NCBI GenBank assembly: GCA_045594025.1
Contig: JAZNXS010000040.1
Span: forward strand, 1 to 34,549
Length of the DNA: 34,549 nt
Reading direction: 5' to 3'
Source of the DNA: Scatosoma sp045594025
GTDB lineage: Bacteria > Bacillota > Clostridia > Christensenellales > Borkfalkiaceae
A program made the translations under genes and the position numbers. This document shows, piece after piece, positions 22,469 to 30,684 of the stretch. The stretch's first letter is position 1; each line of letters opens with the position of its first letter. Below the pieces are notes generated by a model, which worked only from the letters and a program-made list of their open reading frames with translations, was not told where the DNA came from and ran no database searches.

Positions 22469-24472
22469 ATGGACGTACAGAAAACCACCATCAACGCAAT
22501 CAGAATCCTGTCTGCAGAAGCGATTGAAAAGGCAAAATCCGGTCACCCCGGTTTGCCGATGGGCGCTGCCCCTATCGCGTATACGCTGTTCCAGAATTTC
22601 TTGAAGTTCAACCCCGCCAACTTAAAGTGGGACAACAGAGACAGATTCGTTCTTTCCGCAGGGCATGGTTCCATGCTCAACTACGTACTCTTCCACCTCT
22701 ACGGAATGGGTATCACGATGGACGATTTAAAGGAGTTCCGTCAGCTCGGTTCTAAAACGCCCGGTCACCCCGAATACGGCCACACGGCAGGCGTGGAAAC
22801 GACGACAGGCCCTCTTGGCCAGGGCATCGCAAACGCCGTTGGTATGGCGCTCGCGGAAGCGCACTTGGCAGCAAAGTATAACAAACCCGGCTATAAAGTA
22901 GTAGACCACTACACGTACGCATTCTGCGGCGACGGCTGCTTGGAAGAAGGTATCTCCTATGAAGCTTGTTCATTCGCAGGCACGCACGCACTTGGAAAGC
23001 TCATTCTTTTCTACGATGATAACGAAATCACCATTGAAGGCAATACCGACGTTACCTTTAAGGAAAACGTTGGCGCGCGTTTCGCAGCACAGAACTGGCA
23101 AGTTCTGCACGTGGACCTCACGGGCGACAACAGCGACGACGTAGTATCTCTCTCTAAAGCAATCGAACAGGCAAAGGCACGCACGGACAAACCTTCCGTG
23201 ATTATTTGTAAGACCAACATCGGCTACGGCTCTCCTTTGCAGGATACGGCGAAGTGCCACGGCGCTCCTCTTGGTGCGGCAAACCTCGAAAAGAGTAAAC
23301 AAGCGCTGGGTTGGAAGTACGAACCCTTCGAATGCCCCGATTTCATTTACGAACATTGCAAAATCGCCGCGCAGGCAGGCGCACAGGCAGAAATGCAGTG
23401 GAAAAAGATGTTCATCGAATATGAAATGACGTATCCCGAACTCGCCGCCGAATATAAGGCGGTAATGGCAGGCGAAAAGCCCAACTTTGATGAAATCGAA
23501 GGTCTTTACGATTTCGAAAAGCCCATGGCTACCCGTCAAACCTCCGCGCAGGTGCTCAATAAACTCGCGGCGCACATGCCTCAGCTTGTTGGCGGCTCTG
23601 CCGACCTTGCTCCCTCTAACCTCACGGAAATGAAGGACACCGACACAATTTCCTACGGTCATCTTTCCGCTGATAACTTCGCAGGCAGAAATCTGCATTA
23701 CGGTATCCGTGAACACGCGATGGCGGCGATTGCAAACGGTATGCAGCTCCACGGCGGTCTCCAGGCGTACTGCGCTACCTTCTTTGTCTTCTCCGATTAC
23801 TGTAAACCTGCAATGAGACTTTCGGCGCTTATGAAGCTGCCCGTAACCTACGTTATGACGCACGACTCCATCGGCGTTGGCGAAGACGGACCTACCCATC
23901 AACCCATTGAACAGCTGATCATGCTCCGTTCTATCCCCGGGATTAAAGTATTCCGTCCTGCAGACGGCAAGGAAACGGCAGCGGCTTGGGTATCGGCAAT
24001 GAAAGGCACCGAACCTACCGTTCTCGTACTTTCCCGTCAAGGTTTGCCTCAATATGAAGGCAGCGGCAGATCGGCAATGAAAGGCGGCTACGTATTAGAA
24101 GACTGCGAAGGTACGCCCGACGTTATTTTGATAGGTACCGGCTCTGAAGTGGAACTTTGCGTAAAGGCGAAAGCCGTACTTGCAGATAAAGGTATCAAAG
24201 CAAGAGTTGTTTCCATGCCTTGTATCGAAGAATTTGAAAAACAAACGCAAAAATATAAGGATACCATTCTTCCTGCCGACGTCAAAGCAAGAGTATGCGT
24301 AGAAGCGGCTAGCCCTTACAGCTGGTACAAATACGCAGGCGACTGCGGCGAAATTGTTGCCATGAACACCTTCGGCGCTTCCGCGCCTGCAGGCGTGCTG
24401 ATGAAGCACTTCGGCTTCACGGTAGAAAACGTGGTGGCAAAAGCGATTGAAACCATCGAAAAAGCAAAATAA
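22469..24472 (+). CDS. tkt: transketolase
   Basis: A 667-residue full-length transketolase (usual 660-670) that moves two-carbon ketol units in the pentose phosphate pathway using thiamine diphosphate and a divalent metal. Visible features are SGHPGLPMGAAP near 24-35, the TPP motif GDGCLEEG (154-161) ending in DDNEITIEG, the LVGGSADLAPSN segment near 373-384, and the catalytic Glu in YGIREHAMA (E415). The ribosome binding site GGAG is 12 bases before the ATG, rather far. The codon choice here leans to the frequent codons of an abundant protein. It ends at a strong terminator. Confidence 0.97.
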   Translation: MDVQKTTINAIRILSAEAIEKAKSGHPGLPMGAAPIAYTLFQNFLKFNPANLKWDNRDRFVLSAGHGSMLNYVLFHLYGMGITMDDLKEFRQLGSKTPGHPEYGHTAGVETTTGPLGQGIANAVGMALAEAHLAAKYNKPGYKVVDHYTYAFCGDGCLEEGISYEACSFAGTHALGKLILFYDDNEITIEGNTDVTFKENVGARFAAQNWQVLHVDLTGDNSDDVVSLSKAIEQAKARTDKPSVIICKTNIGYGSPLQDTAKCHGAPLGAANLEKSKQALGWKYEPFECPDFIYEHCKIAAQAGAQAEMQWKKMFIEYEMTYPELAAEYKAVMAGEKPNFDEIEGLYDFEKPMATRQTSAQVLNKLAAHMPQLVGGSADLAPSNLTEMKDTDTISYGHLSADNFAGRNLHYGIREHAMAAIANGMQLHGGLQAYCATFFVFSDYCKPAMRLSALMKLPVTYVMTHDSIGVGEDGPTHQPIEQLIMLRSIPGIKVFRPADGKETAAAWVSAMKGTEPTVLVLSRQGLPQYEGSGRSAMKGGYVLEDCEGTPDVILIGTGSEVELCVKAKAVLADKGIKARVVSMPCIEEFEKQTQKYKDTILPADVKARVCVEAASPYSWYKYAGDCGEIVAMNTFGASAPAGVLMKHFGFTVENVVAKAIETIEKAK

Positions 24473-24487
24473 TTGCATAAATTGCAT

Positions 24488-24522
24488 AGCCGCCTGCGGA
24501 AAATACCGCAGGCGGCTTTTTT
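24488..24522 (+). terminator. strong intrinsic terminator after tkt
   Basis: A perfect 12-base-pair stem, AGCCGCCTGCGG (24488-24499) with CCGCAGGCGGCT (24506-24517), loop AAAATA, followed by six T residues. Confidence 0.93.
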
Positions 24523-24546
24523 CAACGAATTTTCACAAAACGAATA

Positions 24547-24623
24547 TACAGTTTACGCAAACCATAGTTATACTGTAACCGTTCAATCGTCCATCAATTA
24601 TAAGCGCTAACTATTGCTTATAA
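24547..24623. repeat. two small palindromes in the tkt / S41 intergenic gap
   Basis: TACAGT (24547-24552) with ACTGTA (24572-24577), and TTATAAGC (24598-24605) with GCTTATAA (24616-24623). No open frame or promoter is evident. These could be binding sites or degenerate hairpins. Nothing else is seen in the gap between 24,523 and 24,644. Confidence 0.4.
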
Positions 24624-24644
24624 CACCTCCATAATAAATTGTGA

Positions 24645-24677
24645 AACCGCGCGCTCTTTTAAAAAGAGCGCGCGGTT
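24645..24677. terminator. 16-base-pair palindrome after the S41 protease gene
   Basis: AACCGCGCGCTCTTTT and its exact complement form a near-loopless inverted repeat, converging with the tkt unit. It lies about 45 bases past the S41 stop. In the minus direction it is followed only by TTTCACAATTT, so it is a weak classical terminator there. In the plus direction a T-rich stretch follows. Confidence 0.6.
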
Positions 24678-24722
24678 CCATTTTCCATCTTTTTTATTTC
24701 ATCGCGTACCTGGCGCCGCTGT

Positions 24723-26069
24723 TCAATGAAACAGCGTTGCAATTGCCGCCGCAATTTCCGCTTCGTCATCTGCATATTCCGCCACCGTCAGCGCCCCGTC
24801 CGTCGGCAATACGCCGCGGCCGTGAATGCTGTGTCCCTTCGGCCAAAGGATCTCCGCCGTTGTCAACTTTAAGGCGTCTAAATCTAGCCCTAAGTAAAAC
24901 GTCGTCTGCATGATGCCTTTCCCAAAGGTTCTTGCATAGCTGCCCCTTTGCGACAAACAAATATCTTGATACGCCGTCGCACCATAATCCACCATCACGC
25001 CGATTAGACATTCGGATGCGGATGCCGTGTAGACGTCCGCAAGCACGCAAATGCGGCTATCCTCCGCAAAATAATCGTCGTATACGTTTTTATCCACGCG
25101 GTATTCCACCACTCTCTCGCCGTAATCCGCTACAGCCGCGACGGGACGGCGCTCCGTTGCCGTCTTGCAAAAATAACCGCTGATCGATTGCATAATATCC
25201 AAATAACCGCCGCCGTTGCCACGAAGATCTAACACCAGATTTTTCATGCCGTCTTTTTTAAATTGTTCCATTACGATTTGGAAATTTTCGGTAGCTCTGC
25301 CGGCGAACTGCACCAAACGCACGTAGGCGGTATCGTTATTTAAACAAGTAAGCGGCGTTCCACGCTCCGTCAATACGTCCGCATTCGTACCCGTAAAGGT
25401 ATACGATTTTTGATTAGTGCGGTAAAAAACGTAATTTTCAACGTAAGAGCCTTGATGCAACGGCAAAACAACCTCTTCACCGTTCTGCTCAAAACGCGCA
25501 TAAAACACCTCGCCCGCCCCGAAATTCTTTAAGAAATCGGAAAACTCCTGAAATATTACGCTGTCTTGAAGGGTATCCTTCGTTTTTCCAAAACCGGTAA
25601 GATATGCGCCCACGGTAACGCCTGCCTGTTCCGCAGGAGAATTTCCGCACACACGGTTGACGAGCATTTGATCTTTCCCCTGCGCGTCCTTGGTCGTGAA
25701 CACCACGCCGATTCCGATGCGGTTGCCTGCCATTTCACCCGTCGATTGTTTAAATTCGTCCGCTGACATATATTGCGAATACGCGTCGAGCACCTGATTG
25801 TTTACGACGTCGAATATCGGGGTGTAAAATTCTTCGTCCGTTACCTCTTTATAATATTGCGCGTCAATCGTCGCCTTTATTTTCGCCAGCGTGCGCAATT
25901 CTTTATCCAAGGAAAACCAAACGGTAACGCCGCCGCCCACAAAGAACACGATTGCGCATACTACCGCAACAATACAGGTGATAATTTTTCGTTTTTTATT
26001 CCTATTCGAGGGGGGTATGGTCGCGTTGACCGCTTTTTGCACCCCATTTTGATCCATTTCACGTTTCAT
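24723..26069 (-). CDS. S41-family peptidase (C-terminal processing protease-like)
   Basis: A 448-residue protein. An N-terminal membrane helix (about 29-52) makes it membrane-anchored with an external catalytic part. A degenerate PDZ-like domain (GVVFTTKDAQ...GNSPAEQAGVTVG) covers about 118-205. The S41 core has LDLRGNGGG (280-288), the serine region TASASE (349-353; Ser350 or Ser352) and FGKGIMQ with Lys384, the Ser-Lys pair of CtpA/CtpB-type enzymes. The gap between Ser and Lys is some 8 residues longer than in CtpB. The substrate is unknown, and related proteases process spore or envelope proteins. It follows the PucR-type gene after a hairpin. Confidence 0.88.
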   Translation of the reverse strand: MKREMDQNGVQKAVNATIPPSNRNKKRKIITCIVAVVCAIVFFVGGGVTVWFSLDKELRTLAKIKATIDAQYYKEVTDEEFYTPIFDVVNNQVLDAYSQYMSADEFKQSTGEMAGNRIGIGVVFTTKDAQGKDQMLVNRVCGNSPAEQAGVTVGAYLTGFGKTKDTLQDSVIFQEFSDFLKNFGAGEVFYARFEQNGEEVVLPLHQGSYVENYVFYRTNQKSYTFTGTNADVLTERGTPLTCLNNDTAYVRLVQFAGRATENFQIVMEQFKKDGMKNLVLDLRGNGGGYLDIMQSISGYFCKTATERRPVAAVADYGERVVEYRVDKNVYDDYFAEDSRICVLADVYTASASECLIGVMVDYGATAYQDICLSQRGSYARTFGKGIMQTTFYLGLDLDALKLTTAEILWPKGHSIHGRGVLPTDGALTVAEYADDEAEIAAAIATLFH

Positions 26070-26117
26070 TGCCTAATCTCCCTAAACAGTTTATCCATTC
26101 TCTGCACTTTCTAAAAC

Positions 26118-26140
26118 AGCCTCGCGGAAACGCGAGGCCG
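26118..26140 (-). terminator. terminator or attenuator between the PucR and S41 genes
   Basis: A perfect 8-base-pair stem, GCCTCGCG/CGCGAGGC, with a 4-base loop, followed on the minus strand by TGTTTTAG. The T run is short, so read-through into the S41 gene, for which I see no clear promoter, is likely. Confidence 0.6.
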
Positions 26141-26145
26141 ATTTC

Positions 26146-27159
26146 TTAAGTTAATAATCTATGCAAAATTGTCAATACACGGAAAGATACCGCATCCGAG
26201 AAGGATCGGATATTCAGCCCCGTTGCCTTTTCGATTTTATCCAAACGGTACAACAACGTATTTCTATGCATATATAAATTTCTGGACGCTTCGCTGACGT
26301 TTAAGCTGCTTTGTAAAAAAATCTCCGCCGTATTCAGCATTTCTTCGTCCTCGAAAATTTCTTTAAACTGCGCATCGGAGAACTCTGCCAAATACTCCGC
26401 CAAGCGGTTTTCCGGAATATCCTCCAACATTTTCGCCAAGAGAAACTCTCTATACGTATGCACGTTACCTTGCAATTCAAACACGTCCGCATAGCGGAGT
26501 GCGTTTTCCGCTTGCTTATACGAAAGCGCAACGTCCTTTAATTCCTTTACCGTAGGTCCGACGCCTGCCAAGACTTCGATACCCAACTCCTCTTTTAAGG
26601 ATTGCACCAAAAACTCCGCATAGTCCGCTGAGGAACGGTATTCGTCCGTATCGTCTTCCACGAAACGCACCAAAACACAGGTATCCTCGCTGATAGGCAG
26701 AGACGTATCAAGGCTATTGCCGCCATACTGCTGTAAAATAGCAAGCACTTCGTCCATATACTTCTCTACACGGAGCGCAATGACAAAGCAAGCCGAGCCC
26801 TTCACCGAGTACTTTGTCGCGTATTTGTAGATACCCATGGAAGAGCTTTCACCCAAAAGAATGCGTTTTAAGTGGTCGGTTTTAGAAAGTTCCGCCTCAC
26901 GCTCGGCAAAGCCTTCGATATACGCAGGCAATAGCATCGCCAAGCGTTTTTCTTCCAGCCCTGCGCCTTCCAACACGCCTACGTATCCTATGCTTTTATA
27001 TAGAAAACGAAAATAGGTATACTGCCCGTCATCTGTCACCGTTTCAAACTGCTTATCGCATACGGGCGTCCCTGCAGGGCGGCTGTTTTCCGAATAGCAA
27101 GTGAGCTGAATCCTTAAACTCGCCCCCACGTCCATTATGATTTTTTGCAGGTTAGACAT
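26146..27159 (-). CDS. PucR/CdaR-type transcriptional regulator
   Basis: A 337-residue protein. The C-terminal 60 residues carry the PucR-family helix-turn-helix (LQSSLNVSEASRNLYMHRNT followed by LLYRLDKIEKATGLNIRS). The middle (about 110-230) resembles the GGDEF-like domain of the CdaR group (SACFVIALRVEKYMDEVLAI, then ILAGVGPTVKELKD). The N-terminus (about 1-100) is a possible sensor domain of unknown ligand. Such regulators usually control catabolic or sugar-acid genes. Here the only cotranscribed gene is the S41 protease. AAGGAG lies 7 bases before the ATG. Confidence 0.85.
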   Translation of the reverse strand: MSNLQKIIMDVGASLRIQLTCYSENSRPAGTPVCDKQFETVTDDGQYTYFRFLYKSIGYVGVLEGAGLEEKRLAMLLPAYIEGFAEREAELSKTDHLKRILLGESSSMGIYKYATKYSVKGSACFVIALRVEKYMDEVLAILQQYGGNSLDTSLPISEDTCVLVRFVEDDTDEYRSSADYAEFLVQSLKEELGIEVLAGVGPTVKELKDVALSYKQAENALRYADVFELQGNVHTYREFLLAKMLEDIPENRLAEYLAEFSDAQFKEIFEDEEMLNTAEIFLQSSLNVSEASRNLYMHRNTLLYRLDKIEKATGLNIRSFSDAVSFRVLTILHRLLT

Positions 27160-27193
27160 CGTCTTTCTCCTTGAAAATTACGTTACGCAATAC

Positions 27194-27222
27194 ATTATAC
27201 CGCAAATCAATTTTTTTTTCAA
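27194..27222 (-). promoter_or_regulatory. sigma-A promoter of the PucR-type regulator
   Basis: TTGAAA (27217-27222), 17-base spacer, TATAAT (27194-27199) on the minus strand. The bases before and through the -10 (GATTTGCGGTATAA, 27195-27208) also occur at the promoter of the STAS/sigma operon. Confidence 0.7.
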
Positions 27223-27340
27223 GGGTTTTGCCGTATTTTTTCTATTCCTTCTATGATTATTCGCAAAAAAAAATCCTCGAAAAAAATGAAAAATTTTTTC
27301 CTTTTCAAAGAAAAAAATTGAAATTATTCGCTTGTAAGTA

Positions 27341-27369
27341 TTGACATCTTATTTTAAAAGTGTTATAAT
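27341..27369 (+). promoter_or_regulatory. perfect consensus promoter with A/T-rich upstream tract
   Basis: TTGACA (27341-27346), 17-base spacer, TATAAT (27364-27369), preceded by about 100 bases dominated by A and T runs (27230-27335) that could act as an UP element. The 5' leader is about 93 bases. The gap 27,160-27,468 holds only these two divergent promoters and the leader. Confidence 0.85.
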
Positions 27370-27468
27370 ACTGTAAAATGAATAGTTTAATTCCGCGATT
27401 TTGCGTTTTTTATAAAAAACGGCACATCAAGGGAGAGAATTTCAAAAAACTTTTTCAGGAGATTTGTT

Positions 27469-28788
27469 ATGAGCGAAATGAACACTAATGCTATGGCAAA
27501 CGGTATCCCCGAAGAACCTAAGCAGAAGAAGAACGTAGGCTACCGCCTGTTTGCGGTGGTACTTCTTGCACTCTGCGCGTTGGCTGTTGCTGTAATCCCT
27601 TACGGGACTGTTATCAGCGGCACCGAATCCGCAACCTTGGTCGACTTGCTGACGGGTATTCTTGCATCTACGGCAGCGCCTATCTTTGGCGTTATCCCTG
27701 CATACGACGTTGCGGGCACGTTGGGTATCGTATACAATTTGTCCATCTACTTATTCTTAGTATTCGCTGCTATCGCAGCAATCCTTGCTTTGGTTGCAAT
27801 CTTTACGGCTAAAGGTGCTCCTTCGTTGGTTCGCACCGCACTTAGCTCTCTTGCAGCTGGCGCGCTGATTTATGCAGTTGCAATCGCAGTTGCTTCCGAA
27901 CCCAGCGCTACCCTTTCCGTAGAACTTATGAGCACGGCTGTTTTGGCTGTTGCGGCTGTTCTTGCAACCCTCCTTTCCATTCCTAAGGTTGGTAAGGTTG
28001 CTTGGATGAACCTCATTCACTTCGTTCTTACCGTTGCTTTTGCAATCGCAATTACCTTCCCCATCGCAGGTAGCGATATCCTTACGGCTGAAAACGCTGA
28101 TACGCTGAACAAGGCAATCTTCCTTGTTGCTATCGTATACGCTATGTTGAACTGCGTAATTTCCGTTTACAGCATCGCTAAAGACGGCGGCTTGGTATGC
28201 AACCTTGTTCGTTCCATCATCGCTTTGTTGGTAGCGCTTGCAACCATCTACGTTGTAAACCTTACCGCAGCTGAAGGCGAATCCAAACTTCTCTATGCGA
28301 TCATCGCTGCAGTTGTTGCACTTGTTCAGATCATCATCGTAATCGTACAGATCGTACGCGCTGCGAACAAGAGCAAGGAAGAAGCTGTGGAAGAAGCTAC
28401 GCAAGAAGCAACCAAAGGCTTCCATACTGAAGAATACGCAGAAGCGTACGCATACGAAGGCGGCCCTGTTGCAGGCGTTCTTATGGCGCAGGAAGTTAAC
28501 CCTTCTTTCTTGCCTCACGAACCCCACGTAAACACCGCTGGTTACGACTTCTACAACTGCAAGAGCTTCGACCCGTTCATCGCTACGTTGAACTTGGAAG
28601 AAAGAAATCAGTTTACGGAAATCTTCATCTTGAAGTTCAAGGGCGTTATGCCTGAACTTCCCGACTACGAAGTAGGCGGCGACAACAAGGAATTCTTCCG
28701 CAAGTTGTTCATCTACCTCGGTCAGTACAGAGATAGAATCCCCAGCGATTTGCTCGGTAAGATGTATCAGTTCTCTTTGAAGATCTAA
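27469..28788 (+). CDS. unknown multi-pass membrane protein with a conserved-looking C-terminal domain
   Basis: I do not recognise a named family. The 439-residue protein has a short hydrophilic N-terminus, about eight or nine hydrophobic helices between residues 25 and 300 rich in Ala, Val, Ile and Leu, an acidic linker (SKEEAVEEATQEATKGFHTEE) and a soluble C-terminal domain (about 355-439). That domain contains DPFIATLNLEERNQFTEIFI and GGDNKEFFRKLFIYLGQYRD and looks like an independent module. AGGAG lies 7 bases before the ATG. A perfect consensus promoter, a strong terminator and codon use favouring GCT, GTT, CTT and CGT unlike its neighbours all suggest an abundant protein. It is monocistronic. 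No transport, enzyme or channel motif is seen. Confidence 0.8.
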   Translation: MSEMNTNAMANGIPEEPKQKKNVGYRLFAVVLLALCALAVAVIPYGTVISGTESATLVDLLTGILASTAAPIFGVIPAYDVAGTLGIVYNLSIYLFLVFAAIAAILALVAIFTAKGAPSLVRTALSSLAAGALIYAVAIAVASEPSATLSVELMSTAVLAVAAVLATLLSIPKVGKVAWMNLIHFVLTVAFAIAITFPIAGSDILTAENADTLNKAIFLVAIVYAMLNCVISVYSIAKDGGLVCNLVRSIIALLVALATIYVVNLTAAEGESKLLYAIIAAVVALVQIIIVIVQIVRAANKSKEEAVEEATQEATKGFHTEEYAEAYAYEGGPVAGVLMAQEVNPSFLPHEPHVNTAGYDFYNCKSFDPFIATLNLEERNQFTEIFILKFKGVMPELPDYEVGGDNKEFFRKLFIYLGQYRDRIPSDLLGKMYQFSLKI

Positions 28789-28813
28789 CGTTTCCGACTT
28801 CTCTTGAAATGAC

Positions 28814-28842
28814 AAGAGCCGACCTTTTACGGTCGGCTCTTT
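28814..28842 (+). terminator. strong terminator after the unknown membrane protein
   Basis: AAGAGCCGACC (28814-28824) pairs perfectly with GGTCGGCTCTT (28831-28841), loop TTTTAC, followed by T residues. Confidence 0.9.
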
Positions 28843-28871
28843 ATTATATCCTATATAATATATAATGAAAG

Positions 28872-28902
28872 AAAAAACACAGGCTACTCGTCCTGTGTTT
28901 TT
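28872..28902 (-). terminator. terminator of the sigma-factor operon
   Basis: On the minus strand AAAAACACAGG pairs with CCTGTGTTTTT around an 8-base loop, followed by T. It overlaps the stop codon of the last gene of the operon by two bases. Confidence 0.85.
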
Positions 28903-29257
28903 ATCTTATACGCAGCTTTACCAAAATCCCATCCGCTAAAGAGGTGATCTCCTCACAGAGTTCTTTCACCAAAAATAATCCCCTACCATGTTCGCAAAAT
29001 TCGTCCGAACAAACAATTTCTTTCGGTAACTCGAAATAGCTTTCGGAAAGGATCTTCATTTCCAAACGCCCCGTTTCCACCTTAGCCGTTAAACCGCTGC
29101 TGCCGTTCGTGTGCCTTAACACGTTTCCAACCAGCTCGCAAGCGACCAGCTTACAATCGAATATCTTCTCATCGGAAGCCCCTGCGCCTTGCAATATTTC
29201 GCTAAGAGCAATCAACGCCTTTTGCAGGTCGGTATGATTTTTAATCTTTAAAACCAT
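28901..29257 (-). CDS. RsbW/SpoIIAB-like GHKL ATPase-fold protein (probable anti-sigma factor)
   Basis: A 118-residue protein with the GHKL fold of anti-sigma kinases. The N box is intact (ELVGNVLRH, E41, N45, H49), and a GRGLFLVKEL segment near 92-101 matches the second glycine motif. The first glycine box (DxGxG) is not visible: the equivalent region reads KILSESYFELPKE. It may therefore bind nucleotide weakly or act without kinase activity. It starts one base after the sigma-factor stop, behind a very strong GGAGGAGGGG site. By analogy with SpoIIAB and RsbW it should bind the sigma factor of this operon until released by the STAS protein. Confidence 0.8.
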   Translation of the reverse strand: MVLKIKNHTDLQKALIALSEILQGAGASDEKIFDCKLVACELVGNVLRHTNGSSGLTAKVETGRLEMKILSESYFELPKEIVCSDEFCEHGRGLFLVKELCEEITSLADGILVKLRIR

Positions 29258-29258
29258 C

Positions 29259-29978
29259 TTACCCCTCCTCCTGCAACCTTTCTTTCAAGCGAAGCAACAG
29301 TTTGCGCTCCATACGGGAAATAAACATTTGCGAAACGCCCAAACGCTTTGCCGTTTCACTTTGCGAAAGCTCGTCCACGTAGCGATACTTAATCAAAGCC
29401 TTTTCCGTATCCGACCAATCGCGCATTGCCGCGCGCAAGGCTTCTTTCGTTTCAAACTTCTCGTACTTATCCTCACTGTCCGCAATCAAGGAATATAATG
29501 ATCTATCCTCATCGTCCTCGCCGCCTGCCATGCTATCCAGCGACAGCGTGCCGCCGATTTCCAACGCTTGTACAACCTCTTCCTCGTTCAGCTTTAAATG
29601 TTCCGCAATCTGTTTTACGTTCGGCTTTACGCCATGCTCCGCCTCATATTCCGCGGAATAATTTTTCACGCTAGCGCTGATTTCGCTAAGCCGTCTTGGA
29701 ATTTTGACCATACGGGATTTATCGCGGAAATAGTTCTTGATTTCCCCCGCAATCGTAGGCGTGATAAAGGTGGTGAATTGCATACCCATGTCGGGATCAA
29801 AGCGATCGATCCCGCGCAGCAACGCAAAGGCGGCGACTTGCTTCAAGTCGTCGTATTCCACCCCTCTTCCCACAAATTTCTTTGCGAGAATATCAGCTAT
29901 GTAGAGATATTTTTCGGCGATTTGATTGCGAATGGCAACGTCGCCGCTCTCTTTGTAGCGCCTAAACAACTCGTCCAT
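29259..29978 (-). CDS. RNA polymerase sigma factor, SigB/SigF/SigG group
   Basis: A 239-residue sigma-70 group 3 factor. Region 2 includes DLKQVAAFALLRGIDRFDPD and GMQFTTFITPTIAGEIKNYFRDK (promoter melting and -10 contact), region 3 is about 100-150, and region 4 ends with LSQSETAKRLGVSQMFISRMER (-35 helix-turn-helix). I start it at ATG 29978, with GGGG a few bases upstream. A TTG at 30005 would extend it into the preceding gene without a binding site. It lies between two RsbW-like genes and behind a STAS gene, the arrangement of a partner-switching module. Gene order differs from spoIIA (AA-AB-sigma) and from sigB operons, so I leave it unnamed. Confidence 0.92.
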   Translation of the reverse strand: MDELFRRYKESGDVAIRNQIAEKYLYIADILAKKFVGRGVEYDDLKQVAAFALLRGIDRFDPDMGMQFTTFITPTIAGEIKNYFRDKSRMVKIPRRLSEISASVKNYSAEYEAEHGVKPNVKQIAEHLKLNEEEVVQALEIGGTLSLDSMAGGEDDEDRSLYSLIADSEDKYEKFETKEALRAAMRDWSDTEKALIKYRYVDELSQSETAKRLGVSQMFISRMERKLLLRLKERLQEEG

Positions 29979-29979
29979 G

Positions 29980-30336
29980 TTACCCCACAAATCGAATACC
30001 GACAATCTCGCCGTTTGCGTCTGTTTCCATTTCTACGTCGCCCAAAAGCGCCGATAACAGCGCCTTCGAAATTTCGTCTTCCAAAGAATCCTCTTTCTCG
30101 CCGCGCTCTCCATAGCCTGCCACGTAACACGAAAGCGCCTCGCCTACCGTAAATTCGATAGAGGCATGCGCGTAACCGTTTCTCTTTAAAATCAATAAGC
30201 TTTCCGTAACGCAAACCTTAAAATCTTCCGCAAAGTCCACGTCAAAGCCGACGAGGGAGCAAAGCCCACCCGTCGTTAAACGTACCGTAGTTAAATATTC
30301 GCCTGTCAAGGGCAACGTAACCGAAAATGTATTCAT
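29980..30336 (-). CDS. degenerate RsbW-like protein between STAS and sigma genes
   Basis: A 118-residue protein whose outline matches RsbW (YLTTVRLTTGGLCSLVGFDV, then AEDFKVCVTESLL, then an acidic stretch and a C-terminal ALLGDVEMETDANGEIVGIR). The N box is lost: the Asn position after E45 is Ile49, and the His position is Asn53. The glycine boxes are also absent, with only VAGYGERGEKEDS in their place. It should not bind ATP in the normal way. Its position is that of the anti-sigma gene in spoIIA operons, and the sigma ATG starts one base after its stop. It could be a non-catalytic anti-sigma factor or an adaptor. The homology call is from pattern alone. Confidence 0.65.
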   Translation of the reverse strand: MNTFSVTLPLTGEYLTTVRLTTGGLCSLVGFDVDFAEDFKVCVTESLLILKRNGYAHASIEFTVGEALSCYVAGYGERGEKEDSLEDEISKALLSALLGDVEMETDANGEIVGIRFVG

Positions 30337-30346
30337 AGCGGTTCCC

Positions 30347-30655
30347 TCAATCCAACTGCATGATTTTATCCAAAGAACAGATCAGGAAGAGTTTCTTAAT
30401 TTTCGCCTGCAACCCGATCAAGCGCACCCCGTGTCCGTTTTCCTTTACTTTTTTCAGAATCTTAACAAACGTACCGAGCGTCGTGCTGTCAATAAAATTC
30501 AATGCGGCGCAATCGAAATGGACGTCTGCGCGATTCGCTTCATACGCAGTAATCACTTCCGTATAAAAGCCTTCCGCATTCCCCAAATCGATATCTCCGG
30601 AAAGAACGATTTTTAACGCATTCTCCTCCAAGCCGATTACTTTTACTTCTTCCAT
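30347..30655 (-). CDS. STAS-domain anti-anti-sigma factor (SpoIIAA/RsbV type)
   Basis: A 102-residue single STAS domain. The regulatory phosphorylation site is clear in LNFIDSTTLGTFVKIL, with Ser57, the position phosphorylated by anti-sigma kinases. The unphosphorylated form would bind the anti-sigma factor and free the sigma factor. It is the first gene of the operon, with GGAGG 7 bases before the ATG, and the next gene starts 10 bases after its stop. No PP2C phosphatase to reset it is present in the window. Confidence 0.9.
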   Translation of the reverse strand: MEEVKVIGLEENALKIVLSGDIDLGNAEGFYTEVITAYEANRADVHFDCAALNFIDSTTLGTFVKILKKVKENGHGVRLIGLQAKIKKLFLICSLDKIMQLD

Positions 30656-30684
30656 AACTTTCCTCCGTGAAAGTATTTCTATCT

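Noticed and set aside
22970..24052. 360-codon open frame antisense to transketolase
   Set aside because: Same explanation: long antisense frames are expected opposite genes with strong codon preference, and tkt is unambiguous.
24723..26069. Tail-specific protease with an intact PDZ domain (CtpA)
   Set aside because: The S41 core is present, but the PDZ region is weak and the Ser-Lys spacing is longer than in CtpA/CtpB, so I keep the general family name.
27757..28815. 352-codon open frame antisense to the unknown membrane protein
   Set aside because: Its translation is Cys-, Asn- and Ser-rich with no domain, it has no ribosome binding site, and it lies fully opposite a gene with a consensus promoter. 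It is a by-product of that gene's codon bias.
28901..30655. spoIIA operon (spoIIAA-spoIIAB-sigF)
   Set aside because: The gene in the spoIIAB position lacks the N box, and an extra RsbW-like gene follows the sigma factor. The sigma protein fits the SigB/SigF/SigG group generally, but I see nothing that makes it SigF.
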